Below, in pieces: positions 8,409 through 17,435 of a DNA stretch of 64,000 nucleotides (its first letter is position 1; each line of letters begins with the position of its first letter). This DNA comes from an uncultured Pelagibacteraceae bacterium. GTDB taxonomy: Bacteria > Pseudomonadota > Alphaproteobacteria > Pelagibacterales > AG-422-B15. The translations under genes were made by a program, and so were the position numbers. The stretch covers positions 229,289-293,288 of the forward strand of contig CACCCN010000001.1 in NCBI GenBank assembly GCA_902544525.1, in the 5' to 3' direction. Under the pieces are notes generated by a model that was not told the DNA's origin, did not search any database, and saw nothing but the letters and a program-made list of their open reading frames with translations.

Positions 8409-9945
8409 TTTTTAAAAACTCTAATTTTAAAGTATCATAAGAAAAAGGTTTATAAAAAGAAATTAATAAAAAGTATACTAATAAAGAGACAAGTATAACC
8501 AGTATCAAAAATATGGCTTGTATAATAATATTGGAAATAATTATCTTTTCATATATTAGTGCAGAGAAAATAAGTAGAAGTCCAATAAATGATGAAGATA
8601 TTGTTATCACGAATATTGGTAAAAATATTTTTTTACTATGAATAAACATTCCTGAAAAATATAGATGCAAATACATAGCTACAACATTGAACCAACTTGA
8701 AATGGTAGTGGCAATTGCAATTCCAACGTAACCATAATTTTTAAATAAAAGTACACTAAGTAATATATTTATTAGCACAGTTAAGACCCCTAAGACTAAA
8801 GGAGGCTTAGGTCTTTCATTTGCAAAATAAATTGGTGTCAGTATTTTTGTTAAAATGAATGCAACTAAACCTAGTGAAAAATACTTAAGTGCCTTAGCTG
8901 TTGAGATTGTAGATATTTCATCAAAACTTCCTCGTTCAAACAGGATCTCCATTATGATATCTGGTATTACAAATAAAGCGACAGATGCTGGCACAGCCAA
9001 TAAAAGTGCATAAATTATTGTTTTTTCAATTAAGCTAAATACTTCTTTTTTTATGCCAACTTTTATCTTCTTTGAAAGTGCGGGCAATAAAGCTATGCCA
9101 AGCGCAATGCCAATAAGAGCTAAGGGCAGTTGATAAATTCGATCTGCGTAATACAAATAAGAAACTGCGCTCGCTTGATAGGAAGCAATGATTGTACCAA
9201 CGAGAATATTTATCTGTAATAAGCCTGAAGAAAATAAGCTTGGAATAAACAATTTAAAAAACTTTTGAAGACCGGTTTTATAAAAAGTTTTGAAAAATGA
9301 CACTTCTATTTTATTTTGTTTGAGAGAAAATATTAAAATAGTAATTTGTAAAATTCCTGCGAATATTACCCCTACTGACAAGATGGTTAATATATTATTT
9401 TCAAAATAAGAAGTGGCTAATACCGATAGTATTAAAATAATATTCAATATAATTGGCATAGCCGCTGAAAGAGCAAACTTTCCATGAGCATTTAATATAG
9501 CTGAATAAATTGAACACATTGTTATTAATACTAAAAATGGAAAAATAATTCTGGATGTTATTACAAGAGACTTAAATTTATCAGAATTTTCTAAAAAACC
9601 TGGGGCTAAAATTGATAAAAAACTTGGCATAAATAGCTCAGCTAAAATAACTATTATTCCACTTGTAATAAGTAATAGTAAGGACACATTACCTGCAAAG
9701 ATGTTAGCGTCCTTATTATCTTGCTGATCTATTAGCTTTGCATACACTGGTATAAAAGAAGAATTTAGGGCTCCTTCAGAAAATATTCTTCTAAAGGTAT
9801 TTGGAAATCTAAAGGCAACATAAAAAACATCTGCAAGAAATCCTGTACCCAAGAAATTGGCAAAGATAATATCTCTGATAAATCCAAAAATTCTACTAAT
9901 GAGGGTAAAAAAAGAATATATGCCTGATGATTTGAGAATATTCAT
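8401..9945 (-). CDS. murJ: Lipid II flippase MurJ
   Basis: Inner-membrane MOP-superfamily flippase moving lipid II to the periplasm for peptidoglycan synthesis. The 514-residue protein is hydrophobic throughout, with about 14 predicted transmembrane helices. It opens with the family signature around SRIFGFIRDIIFANFLG, followed by FRRIFSEGALNSSFIPVY near residue 51. First gene of murJ-trpS-uspA, divergent from maeB. A 96-base gap between them holds a 12-base inverted repeat (9977-10018). Confidence 0.95.
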   Translation of the reverse strand: MNILKSSGIYSFFTLISRIFGFIRDIIFANFLGTGFLADVFYVAFRFPNTFRRIFSEGALNSSFIPVYAKLIDQQDNKDANIFAGNVSLLLLITSGIIVILAELFMPSFLSILAPGFLENSDKFKSLVITSRIIFPFLVLITMCSIYSAILNAHGKFALSAAMPIILNIILILSVLATSYFENNILTILSVGVIFAGILQITILIFSLKQNKIEVSFFKTFYKTGLQKFFKLFIPSLFSSGLLQINILVGTIIASYQASAVSYLYYADRIYQLPLALIGIALGIALLPALSKKIKVGIKKEVFSLIEKTIIYALLLAVPASVALFVIPDIIMEILFERGSFDEISTISTAKALKYFSLGLVAFILTKILTPIYFANERPKPPLVLGVLTVLINILLSVLLFKNYGYVGIAIATTISSWFNVVAMYLHLYFSGMFIHSKKIFLPIFVITISSSFIGLLLIFSALIYEKIIISNIIIQAIFLILVILVSLLVYFLLISFYKPFSYDTLKLEFLKNE

Positions 9946-9976
9946 CTTATTATTAGGCGGTTTATCATTTCAGTAT

Positions 9977-10018
9977 TATATAGGTTTTGAATTTGAATAG
10001 CATAAAAAAACCTATATA
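9977..10018. repeat. Inverted repeat between murJ and maeB
   Basis: TATATAGGTTTT at 9977-9988 and its exact complement AAAACCTATATA at 10007-10018, with an 18-base spacer. The symmetry extends outward imperfectly to CAGT/ACTG with a two-base offset. It lies in the divergent murJ/maeB promoter region, upstream of both genes, so an operator or a transcript hairpin are both possible. No T run placed to serve either gene as a terminator follows it. Confidence 0.7.
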
Positions 10019-10041
10019 ACTGAGTTAACAGTACAAACAAT

Positions 10042-12309
10042 ATGGACAATAAAAAAAATTCACAACATTTCAGTGATTTAGAAGCGCTACAATTTCATTC
10101 AAAGGGTAAAGCTGGGAAAATTGAAATTAAACCAACTAAAGCATTGGCTACTCAAAGAGATTTATCATTAGCATATTCTCCAGGGGTTGCAGCTCCAGTT
10201 AGAGAAATTGCGGAGAATCCTGATACTGTATTTGACTATACTATAAAAGGAAACTTGGTTGCAGTAATTACAAATGGAACTGCAATACTTGGTCTTGGTA
10301 ATTTAGGCGCATCAGCTGCAAAACCTGTTATGGAGGGAAAAGCCGTTTTGTTTAAAAGATTTTCAGATATTGACTCTATAGATTTAGAAATTGACACTGA
10401 GAATACTGAAGAATTTGTAAACTCTGTAAAGTATCTTGGTCCATCTTTTGGTGGAATTAATTTAGAAGATATAAAGGCGCCGGAGTGTTTTATAATTGAA
10501 GATGCTCTCAAAGAACAAATGGATATTCCTGTTTTTCATGATGATCAGCATGGAACTGCAATAATTTCTACAGCTGGAATTATTAATGCGCTAGATCTTA
10601 CTGGAAAAAAACTAAAAGATGTAAAAGTAGTTGTTAATGGTGCGGGCGCAGCAGGTATTGCTTGCTTAGAACTTTTAAAGGCAATGGGTCTTCCCAATAA
10701 TAATGCGATCTTATGTGATACTAAGGGAGTAATTCACTCTGATAGAAAAGAAAATATTAATCAATGGAAGTCTGCACATGCAATAAAAACCAAAATTAGA
10801 ACTCTTGAAGAAGCTTTGGTTGATGCAGATATTTTCCTAGGACTTTCTGTCGCAAATATTATTAGTCAAAAAATGGTTAAATCAATGAGTGATAAACCTA
10901 TTATCTTTGCAATGGCAAATCCAGAACCTGAAATCTTACCTGAGCTTGTTAAAGAAGTTAGACCTGATGCAATTGTTGCAACAGGTAGATCAGATTACCC
11001 TAACCAGGTAAATAATGTATTAGGCTTTCCATATATTTTTAGAGGAGCACTTGATGTAAGAGCTACTACAATAAATATAGAAATGAAAATTGCAGCCGCA
11101 GAAGCTATCGCACTTCTTGCAAAAGAAGATGTACCTGATGAAGTTGCTAATGCATATCCTGGAAAAAGGCCTCAATATGGATCTGATTATATTATTCCAT
11201 CTCCTTTTGATCCGAGGCTTATCTCAAAAGTTCCAATGGCTGTAGCTAAAGCTGCAATGGAAACGGGTGTTGCTAGAAAAGCTATTGTTGATACAGAAAC
11301 CTATGGCGCACAATTGGCAGCAAGGCTTAATCCGTCGGCTGGTTTACTTCAGGGAATTTTTCAAAGTGTTAAAGAAGACCCTAAAAGAGTTGTTTTTGCA
11401 GAGGGTGAAGAAGAAGATATGATCCGAGCTGCAGTTATTTTCTATAATAATAAAATGGGAACTCCTATTCTTATTGGTAGAGAAGAGATTATTAAAGGAA
11501 AAATGAAGGAAATTGGATTGGAATTTTTTGATCAGATGGAAATTCATAATACTAGAGATAAAGCTGCCCACGGTAGATATGCAGATCATATTTACAAGAG
11601 ACTTCAAAGAAAAGGTTTTCTTAGAGAAGATTGTCTAGACCTTCTTATAAAAGAAAGAAATGTATTTGGTGCATGCATGGTCTCTCTAAAAGAAGCAGAT
11701 GCTATGATATGTGGACTTAATAGAAGTTATGCAGTCACTTTAGAAAGTGTTGAGTACGTACTTGATCCTATTCCAAATAAAAGAGTTTTAGGTTTAACGG
11801 TTATGATTTGTAATGGAAGAACAATATTTGTCGCCGACACCAATGTACATGATATGCCAAACGGTTCAGAACTTGCAGATATAACTGAGCAAAGTGCCCG
11901 CGTTGTTAGAGAAATATTTGATATTGAACCTAAGGCAGCGCTGTTATCTTATTCGAACTTTGGTAAGCCCTTTACAGAGAGGTCGGCTTATATTCGTGAT
12001 GCATTGAAAATTTTAGATAATAGAGATGTAGACTTTGAGTATGATGGTGAAATGGCTGCAAACGTTGCTCTAAATGAAAACCTATTATCACTTTACCCTT
12101 TTTGCAAACTTTCAGGTCCCGCTAATTTATTAATTATGCCTGCAATTCATAGCGCAAGTATATCTACTAAACTATTACAAGAACTTGGTGGTGGCGACTT
12201 GGTAGGCCCATATTTACTTGGATTTAATGAATCTGTTCAAATTGCTCCTCTGAGCGCTAGTGTGGCGGATATGGTGAATCTAGCTGCATTGGCTTGTTTT
12301 AAAAATTAA
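10042..12309 (+). CDS. maeB: NADP-dependent malic enzyme with phosphotransacetylase-like domain
   Basis: 755-residue MaeB converting malate to pyruvate and CO2 with NADP. About residues 1-430 are the malic enzyme part: AYSPGVAAPV near 46, a metal/substrate region with FHDDQHGTA near 166, and an NAD(P) Rossmann motif VVNGAGAAGIA near 198. About residues 435-755 are a phosphate acetyl/butyryltransferase-like domain; in this family it is thought to be regulatory, sensing acetyl-CoA, rather than catalytic. Its stop codon and that of the convergent gshB share one TTAA tetranucleotide at 12306-12309. Confidence 0.95.
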   Translation: MDNKKNSQHFSDLEALQFHSKGKAGKIEIKPTKALATQRDLSLAYSPGVAAPVREIAENPDTVFDYTIKGNLVAVITNGTAILGLGNLGASAAKPVMEGKAVLFKRFSDIDSIDLEIDTENTEEFVNSVKYLGPSFGGINLEDIKAPECFIIEDALKEQMDIPVFHDDQHGTAIISTAGIINALDLTGKKLKDVKVVVNGAGAAGIACLELLKAMGLPNNNAILCDTKGVIHSDRKENINQWKSAHAIKTKIRTLEEALVDADIFLGLSVANIISQKMVKSMSDKPIIFAMANPEPEILPELVKEVRPDAIVATGRSDYPNQVNNVLGFPYIFRGALDVRATTINIEMKIAAAEAIALLAKEDVPDEVANAYPGKRPQYGSDYIIPSPFDPRLISKVPMAVAKAAMETGVARKAIVDTETYGAQLAARLNPSAGLLQGIFQSVKEDPKRVVFAEGEEEDMIRAAVIFYNNKMGTPILIGREEIIKGKMKEIGLEFFDQMEIHNTRDKAAHGRYADHIYKRLQRKGFLREDCLDLLIKERNVFGACMVSLKEADAMICGLNRSYAVTLESVEYVLDPIPNKRVLGLTVMICNGRTIFVADTNVHDMPNGSELADITEQSARVVREIFDIEPKAALLSYSNFGKPFTERSAYIRDALKILDNRDVDFEYDGEMAANVALNENLLSLYPFCKLSGPANLLIMPAIHSASISTKLLQELGGGDLVGPYLLGFNESVQIAPLSASVADMVNLAALACFKN

Positions 12310-13232
12310 GCAAGTTCATTCCAAATAATTTTTGCAATATCAACTTTAGAAAATTTTTTAATTTCTTTTAAACAAGTTGGAGAAGTAACGTTAATTTCGG
12401 TTAAATACTCTCCAATAATATCAATGCCAACAAAAAATAGTTTCCTTTTTTTTAGCTCTGGTCCTATCGCATCACAGATAGCACGGTCGGATTTTGAAAT
12501 CGAAACTTTTTTTGCTAATCCACCTACGTGGATATTTGACCGAATTTCATTTTGTTTAGGCACCCTTGCAATTGCACCTGCAGGTTTTCCATTAATTAAT
12601 ATAATTCTTTTATCTCCTCTAGTAATTTCAGGAAGATATTTTTGTACCATAAAAGGTTCTTTGCTAAGTGATAAAAAACTTTCTAAGATTTGATTTAAAT
12701 TTAAATCTTTTTTAGATAATAAAAATACTCCGTCACCACCATTCCCATATATCGGTTTTATAACTGCTTTTTTGTATTTTTTTAAAAATTCCATTACTTC
12801 ATGAGTTGAACGAGTAATTATTGTTGGTGGGATTAACTTTGGAAAATCAAAAATAAGAATTTTTTCAGGAGAATTTCTTATTCCCTTAGGATCATTAATT
12901 ACTCTTGTTTTTTTAGTATCTAGTAATTCTAAAATATGTAATGAAGTAATATAACTCATATCAAATGGTGGGTCTTGCCTGATAAAAATAAATTTCATAT
13001 TTGATAACTTTGTAACTTTCGTATTAGTTAATTTGTAGTTTTGAGGATCTTTTATGTCTAAAGTAACTAAGCAAGTATCGGCATATACCTCATTATTTTT
13101 TATAAATAGATTATCAGGTAAATAAATATAGTTTTTATTACCTCTTAATTGCGATTCTACTATTAATGATATTGTGCTATCTGTTGCAAAATTAATTTTG
13201 GATAAATCATCCATTTGAAAAGCTACATTCAT
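12306..13232 (-). CDS. gshB: Glutathione synthetase
   Basis: ATP-grasp ligase joining gamma-glutamylcysteine and glycine, 308 residues. It shows the N-terminal GshB domain (AFQMDDLSKINFATDST), FIRQDPPFDMSYI near 99, KPIYGNGGDGVFLL near 157, and the metal-binding end INVTSPTCLKEI near 285. It follows the BON lipoprotein gene after 5 bases. The stop is shared with maeB as a TTAA palindrome. Gene order rsmI-(BON)-gshB resembles the rsmI-yraN-gshB order of relatives, with yraN missing. Confidence 0.95.
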   Translation of the reverse strand: MNVAFQMDDLSKINFATDSTISLIVESQLRGNKNYIYLPDNLFIKNNEVYADTCLVTLDIKDPQNYKLTNTKVTKLSNMKFIFIRQDPPFDMSYITSLHILELLDTKKTRVINDPKGIRNSPEKILIFDFPKLIPPTIITRSTHEVMEFLKKYKKAVIKPIYGNGGDGVFLLSKKDLNLNQILESFLSLSKEPFMVQKYLPEITRGDKRIILINGKPAGAIARVPKQNEIRSNIHVGGLAKKVSISKSDRAICDAIGPELKKRKLFFVGIDIIGEYLTEINVTSPTCLKEIKKFSKVDIAKIIWNELA

Positions 13233-13237
13233 AATTT

Positions 13238-13816
13238 TCAGATTTCTTTTTCTTTTAATCTAACATAGCTAATAACATTTTTTGTACCGTAAGTATTTTC
13301 ACTAATATTCATTACTCGGTCTAGTTCTTCTTTATTCTGTGCAATCCCAATTAGATAAACAACTCCGTTAACGACTTCCACAGAGTAATTTAAATTAAAT
13401 ATGTCTGAATTTAAAAGAAGTTTTGCTTTAATTTTGGTTTTTATAACCAAGTCATCAGCGTAGTCTAAAATGGAATCATCATTATTTATTTGTATTTCAT
13501 TTATTACTTCATTCACACCTTCAATTCCCCACGCTAGTTTAGTAGCTTCTATTCTTTCATCTATTTGCTCAACACTTCCTGTAAGTAAAACCTTTCCCTC
13601 TAAAACCTCAACATTTACATTAAAGAATATTTTCTCATTATTGCTAAAGTAAGTATTTTTAAGCTGAGCAAGAATGATTGTATCCTCAACAAAATTAGAA
13701 AAAGACCTCTCTTCTTTTTCAATTAATACTGCTTTTGAAGCTCCTGTAACAAAGGCAGTTGTACATCCTGAAATTAATAATATTGAAAAAGCTACAGCAA
13801 AAAACTTATGAATCAT
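13238..13816 (-). CDS. BON-domain lipoprotein (DolP/YraP-like)
   Basis: Probable outer-membrane lipoprotein of 192 residues. An N-terminal signal ends in the lipobox LISGC near residue 17, and two BON domains follow (about 40-108 and 116-185), each with the VEVLEGKVLLTGSV / VEVVNGVVYLIGIA pattern. E. coli DolP has the same architecture and supports outer-membrane integrity. I prefer the ATG at 13816 (MIHKFF), which gives a compact signal peptide; the frame could start at 13843. It lies between rsmI and gshB. Confidence 0.85.
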   Translation of the reverse strand: MIHKFFAVAFSILLISGCTTAFVTGASKAVLIEKEERSFSNFVEDTIILAQLKNTYFSNNEKIFFNVNVEVLEGKVLLTGSVEQIDERIEATKLAWGIEGVNEVINEIQINNDDSILDYADDLVIKTKIKAKLLLNSDIFNLNYSVEVVNGVVYLIGIAQNKEELDRVMNISENTYGTKNVISYVRLKEKEI

Positions 13817-13866
13817 ATGATTTTTTATCAGGTTTGTTTGCATTAAAATACTAAATTAAATACTTT

Positions 13867-14751
13867 TCATTTATTATCAATGATTAGTTGATACACTTTT
13901 CTTTTCGATACATTGAATTTACTTGAAACTTTTAAAACTATTTCTTTATCAGTCATCGTTTTTTTATATAGATTAATTATTGATAATATTTCATTATTAT
14001 TAAATTGATTTTTTTTTACTTTTTCACTGCCATCAATAATTAAAGTTAGTTCTCCTTTGACATTAACTCTTTTTAAAAAATCATCATTAATAGTCTTTAC
14101 TGTGCCCCTAACAACTTCTTCATTTTTCTTAGTCAATTCTCTAATTATAGCAATTTTTCGATTAGGGATATGCTTATTAAAATAATTTAGTGAAGATTTT
14201 ATGCGTTTAGGAGACTCATAAATAATAAGAGTTTCTTGGGAAAAAATTATTCTCTCTAAAAACTTTTCTTTTAATTTTTTAATTTGAGGCATAAATCCTA
14301 AAAAAGTAAATTTACTTGTATTCATACCTGATAGCACTATTCCACCAAGCACTGAGGATGCTCCTGGCACTGAAAAAATAGGAATTTTTTCGTTGATACA
14401 TTTTTGCACTATAGACTCCCCTGGGTCTGAAATTAGTGGAGTGCCGGCATCGGATATAATAGAAACAATAAAACCCTCTTTAAGCTTATTTAATATATTT
14501 GGAATTTCTTTTGTTGAATTAAATTTATGAAAAGCTTTTAATGTACCCTTAATGCCATATTTCATTATTAATTTTTTACTATTCCTTGTATCTTCACATA
14601 ATATTAAATTAGACATCGATAGTAAGGATAATGCGCGAATAGAGATATCAGCAAGATTCCCAATTGGCGTTGAAACAATATACAGTCCTGGTAAAAAATT
14701 TTTTTTGTTTAGTTGATCAATGACGTTACTAGTATTTATATTTAGATCCAT
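13867..14751 (-). CDS. rsmI: 16S rRNA (cytidine1402-2'-O)-methyltransferase RsmI
   Basis: SAM-dependent tetrapyrrole-methylase-fold enzyme that modifies C1402 in the ribosomal decoding centre, about 294 residues. STPIGNLADISIRAL near residue 27, ILCEDTRNS and SDAGTPLISDPG near 102 are the family hallmarks. The start chosen is the ATG at 14751 (MDLNINTS); a frame to 14790 would run into the divergent lipoprotein gene. Only 22 bases separate the two divergent starts. Confidence 0.94.
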   Translation of the reverse strand: MDLNINTSNVIDQLNKKNFLPGLYIVSTPIGNLADISIRALSLLSMSNLILCEDTRNSKKLIMKYGIKGTLKAFHKFNSTKEIPNILNKLKEGFIVSIISDAGTPLISDPGESIVQKCINEKIPIFSVPGASSVLGGIVLSGMNTSKFTFLGFMPQIKKLKEKFLERIIFSQETLIIYESPKRIKSSLNYFNKHIPNRKIAIIRELTKKNEEVVRGTVKTINDDFLKRVNVKGELTLIIDGSEKVKKNQFNNNEILSIINLYKKTMTDKEIVLKVSSKFNVSKRKVYQLIIDNK

Positions 14752-14773
14752 AATGTTGTTTTTTAGCAATGAT

Positions 14774-16036
14774 ATGAAGTATAACACCATTCTTTTACTA
14801 GTAATCCCATTTTTAATTTATGGATGTGAAACAGTTACTTATGAAAATAATTCTTCTTTAAAAAATAAAGTAGAACCCGATATTCTAAATAGTGAAATTA
14901 AATTACAACCAGATAATACTAGAGTTAAAATTGGAATATTGCTTCCGTTAAGTGGTGAAAATTCTCAGATTGGAGGGTCTTTACTAAAAGCTGCAAAATT
15001 ATCTCTAAATAAAACTCAAAATAGAAATATACAATTATTCATTAAAGATACTGAAAATAGTAATACAAATATTATAAGCTCATATTACGATTTAATTAAT
15101 GAAGAGGTTGATATAATACTTGGACCATTATTTACAAAAAATATAAAAATTATTAGTCCAGTGTCTGAAGACGAAAAAACTTTAATGATTACATTTTCTA
15201 ATAACTCAGAAATAAAAAATGAAAATACTTTTATATCTGGTCTTACACCCGAAGATGAAATAAGAGAGGTGATTGACTACGCAATGTCAAAAGGTAGCAA
15301 AAAATTTGGGTTAATATTTCCTAATAATGAATATGGATTAAGGTCAAAAAAACTAATTCAAAATTTAATGTTAGAAAAAAATGGAGAGATATCTGAATTC
15401 GTTTTTTATAACCCCAAAAAACCTGATTTTTATGGGGTATCAAAAAAAATAGCTAACTATGAGCAAAGGAAACTTAAATTAGAAAAAAAATTAGAAGAAC
15501 TAAAAAATACAAATACAGTTGATGCAGAAACGAAATATAAAAAATTAAAAAATCAAGATACTTTGGGAGAATTAGAGTTTGACTCTCTATTCATCGGGGC
15601 TGAGAATGTCAAACATATATCTATGCTAGCATCTATTTTGCCTTATTATGATGTTGACCCAAAAAAAGTTGTATATCTTGGAAATTCTTTATGGGCAAAC
15701 AATGTTGCTCTCAAAGAACCTGCTCTTGAAAAGAGTATTTTTACAGGTTTTTCAGAAAAAAAATTCGGCAATTTTAAGTTAGAATACTCTGAAGCATTTA
15801 ATGAGCAACCTCATCAAATTGCTTATCTTGCTTTTGATTTGGTGGGCTTAATTTCCAATTTACAGAAGAAAAACAAAAAAATAAATATTTCTAACATAAC
15901 TGCTAGTAATGGCTTTATTGGAACAAATGGTCTTTTCAGATTTAGATCCGATGGAAGTATTCAAAGATCATTATCTGTTTTCCAAATAAAAAATCAAAAT
16001 CCAATTGAAGTAAAAAAAGCAAATTTAAATTTTTAA
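14774..16036 (+). CDS. Penicillin-binding protein activator, LpoA/LppC-like lipoprotein
   Basis: About 420 residues. A signal peptide ends in lipobox LIYGC near residue 17, followed by a periplasmic-binding-protein type I fold (VKIGILLPLSGENSQIGGSL near residue 59; FGLIFPNNEYGLRSKKL near 180). This is the C-terminal domain of E. coli LpoA, without its N-terminal TPR part. LpoA activates PBP1A from the outer membrane; the partner here is not shown. The ATG at 14774 is preferred over 14720 because it gives a normal lipoprotein signal. Divergent from rsmI as in E. coli; convergent with rdgB, overlapping by 12 bases. Confidence 0.83.
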   Translation: MKYNTILLLVIPFLIYGCETVTYENNSSLKNKVEPDILNSEIKLQPDNTRVKIGILLPLSGENSQIGGSLLKAAKLSLNKTQNRNIQLFIKDTENSNTNIISSYYDLINEEVDIILGPLFTKNIKIISPVSEDEKTLMITFSNNSEIKNENTFISGLTPEDEIREVIDYAMSKGSKKFGLIFPNNEYGLRSKKLIQNLMLEKNGEISEFVFYNPKKPDFYGVSKKIANYEQRKLKLEKKLEELKNTNTVDAETKYKKLKNQDTLGELEFDSLFIGAENVKHISMLASILPYYDVDPKKVVYLGNSLWANNVALKEPALEKSIFTGFSEKKFGNFKLEYSEAFNEQPHQIAYLAFDLVGLISNLQKKNKKINISNITASNGFIGTNGLFRFRSDGSIQRSLSVFQIKNQNPIEVKKANLNF

Positions 16037-16624
16037 CAAATATTTTTTTAGTTTTTTAAACGCTTTTTGCCTGTGACTAATCCGTTCTTTATATGAATAA
16101 TTCATTTCCCCAAATGTTTTTTTATATCCATTTGGTACAAAAATTGGATCATAGCCAAAACCATTTAAACCTTTAGCGGGAAATTGTAATTGGCCATATA
16201 CTTTGCCTTGAAAAGAAATAGTTCGACCATTTGGAAAACTTAGTGCTAAAGCACAGCAAAAGTGTGATCGATATTTGAAATTTGAATGAGGATCAATTTT
16301 AATTAATTTTTTTTCTATTTTTTTAATTGCAAGTTTAAAATCTTTATCTTTTCCAGCCCAACGAGCTGAGTATATTCCCGGTTCGCCATTTAATAAATTA
16401 ACACAAAGGCCACTATCATCAGCTAAAGCTATGCAGCCTGATTTTTTAGATACGAACTTCGCCTTAAGAATTGCATTTTCTACAAAATTTTTCCCAGTTT
16501 CTCTTGGTTCTTTTATTTTTAAATCAGAGGCTGATTGAATGGAAAAGCTGTATGGTTTTAATAGACTTTTTATTTCTCTTACCTTGCCTGAATTATGACT
16601 GGCAACTATAACTTTTTTTTTCAT
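16025..16624 (-). CDS. rdgB: XTP/dITP diphosphatase (Ham1/RdgB)
   Basis: House-cleaning pyrophosphatase removing dITP, dXTP and ITP, 199 residues. VASHNSGKVREIKSLL near the start, ALADDSGLCVNLLNGEPGIYSARWAG near residue 66 and GFGYDPIFVPNG near 154 define the Ham1 fold and active site. Downstream of rph by 12 bases, so rph-rdgB is one operon, as in many Alphaproteobacteria. The 3' end overlaps the convergent lipoprotein gene. Confidence 0.95.
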   Translation of the reverse strand: MKKKVIVASHNSGKVREIKSLLKPYSFSIQSASDLKIKEPRETGKNFVENAILKAKFVSKKSGCIALADDSGLCVNLLNGEPGIYSARWAGKDKDFKLAIKKIEKKLIKIDPHSNFKYRSHFCCALALSFPNGRTISFQGKVYGQLQFPAKGLNGFGYDPIFVPNGYKKTFGEMNYSYKERISHRQKAFKKLKKYLLKI

Positions 16625-16636
16625 ACCGAATATGAA

Positions 16637-17344
16637 TTACATAACCTTTTTTTGCTCATTAATAATCTTAGCTACACCACATTTAGCTATTTTTAACAAT
16701 TCATTGAACTGATCTTCTTCACAAATTTTTCCCTCTGAGGTTAGTTGTACTTCAACCAATTTTCCACTCTCAGTTATGACAAAATTAGAATCAACATCAG
16801 CTGATTGGTCTTCGTGATAATCAAGATCTAAATAACAACTTTGTGAGATGACTCCACAACTGATTGCTGCTAAGTTTTCTATTATAGGATTTTTTTTGAT
16901 TATTTTGCTTTCAATCATTGATTTAAAACAGTGATGCAGCGCAACAAATGCACCTGATATAGCTGCCGTTCTAGTTCCACCGTCAGCTTGAATAACGTCA
17001 CAATCAATTAAGATTTGCATTTCTCTAAATAATGACGGATCAACTATAGCTCTTAACGATCTACCAATTAGTCTTTGAATTTCTTGTGTTCTCCCACTTT
17101 GCTGTCCTTTTTTTGCTTCTCTTGAAACCCGATCATGAGTTGCGCGAGGCAGCATACCATATTCAGCAGTAACCCATCCTTTATCTTGTCCCTTTAGCCA
17201 TCTTGGAACAGATTGATCTAAAGAAGCGGTACAAAGAACATGTGTATTACCAAATTTTACAAGGCAGGAACCTTCGGCATATTGTGAAAAATTACCAATG
17301 AATTCAATATTTCTTAACTGATTTAAATTTCGATCTTTCCTCAT
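16637..17344 (-). CDS. rph: Ribonuclease PH
   Basis: Phosphorolytic 3'-5' exoribonuclease that trims tRNA 3' ends, about 235 residues. It starts MRKDRNLNQLR and shows EGSCLVKFGNTHVLCTAS, AEYGMLPRATHDR near 65 with the catalytic arginines, and GRTQEIQRLIGRSLRA near 85. The ATG at 17344 fits the family start better than the one at 17350. It is divergent from grpE; in many relatives hrcA sits at this junction, but here grpE follows directly. Confidence 0.95.
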   Translation of the reverse strand: MRKDRNLNQLRNIEFIGNFSQYAEGSCLVKFGNTHVLCTASLDQSVPRWLKGQDKGWVTAEYGMLPRATHDRVSREAKKGQQSGRTQEIQRLIGRSLRAIVDPSLFREMQILIDCDVIQADGGTRTAAISGAFVALHHCFKSMIESKIIKKNPIIENLAAISCGVISQSCYLDLDYHEDQSADVDSNFVITESGKLVEVQLTSEGKICEEDQFNELLKIAKCGVAKIINEQKKVM

Positions 17345-17435
17345 AAACACCTTTTTATATTTATATTACTCAGATATTGACGAAAAGAACATAGATCATT
17401 ACATAAATATCTACTTTTAGAAAAATATATTAAAA

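Noticed and set aside
17351-17435. Sigma-32 promoter or CIRCE before grpE
   Set aside because: No CTTGAA-type -35 at a sensible distance and no TTAGCACTC inverted repeat.
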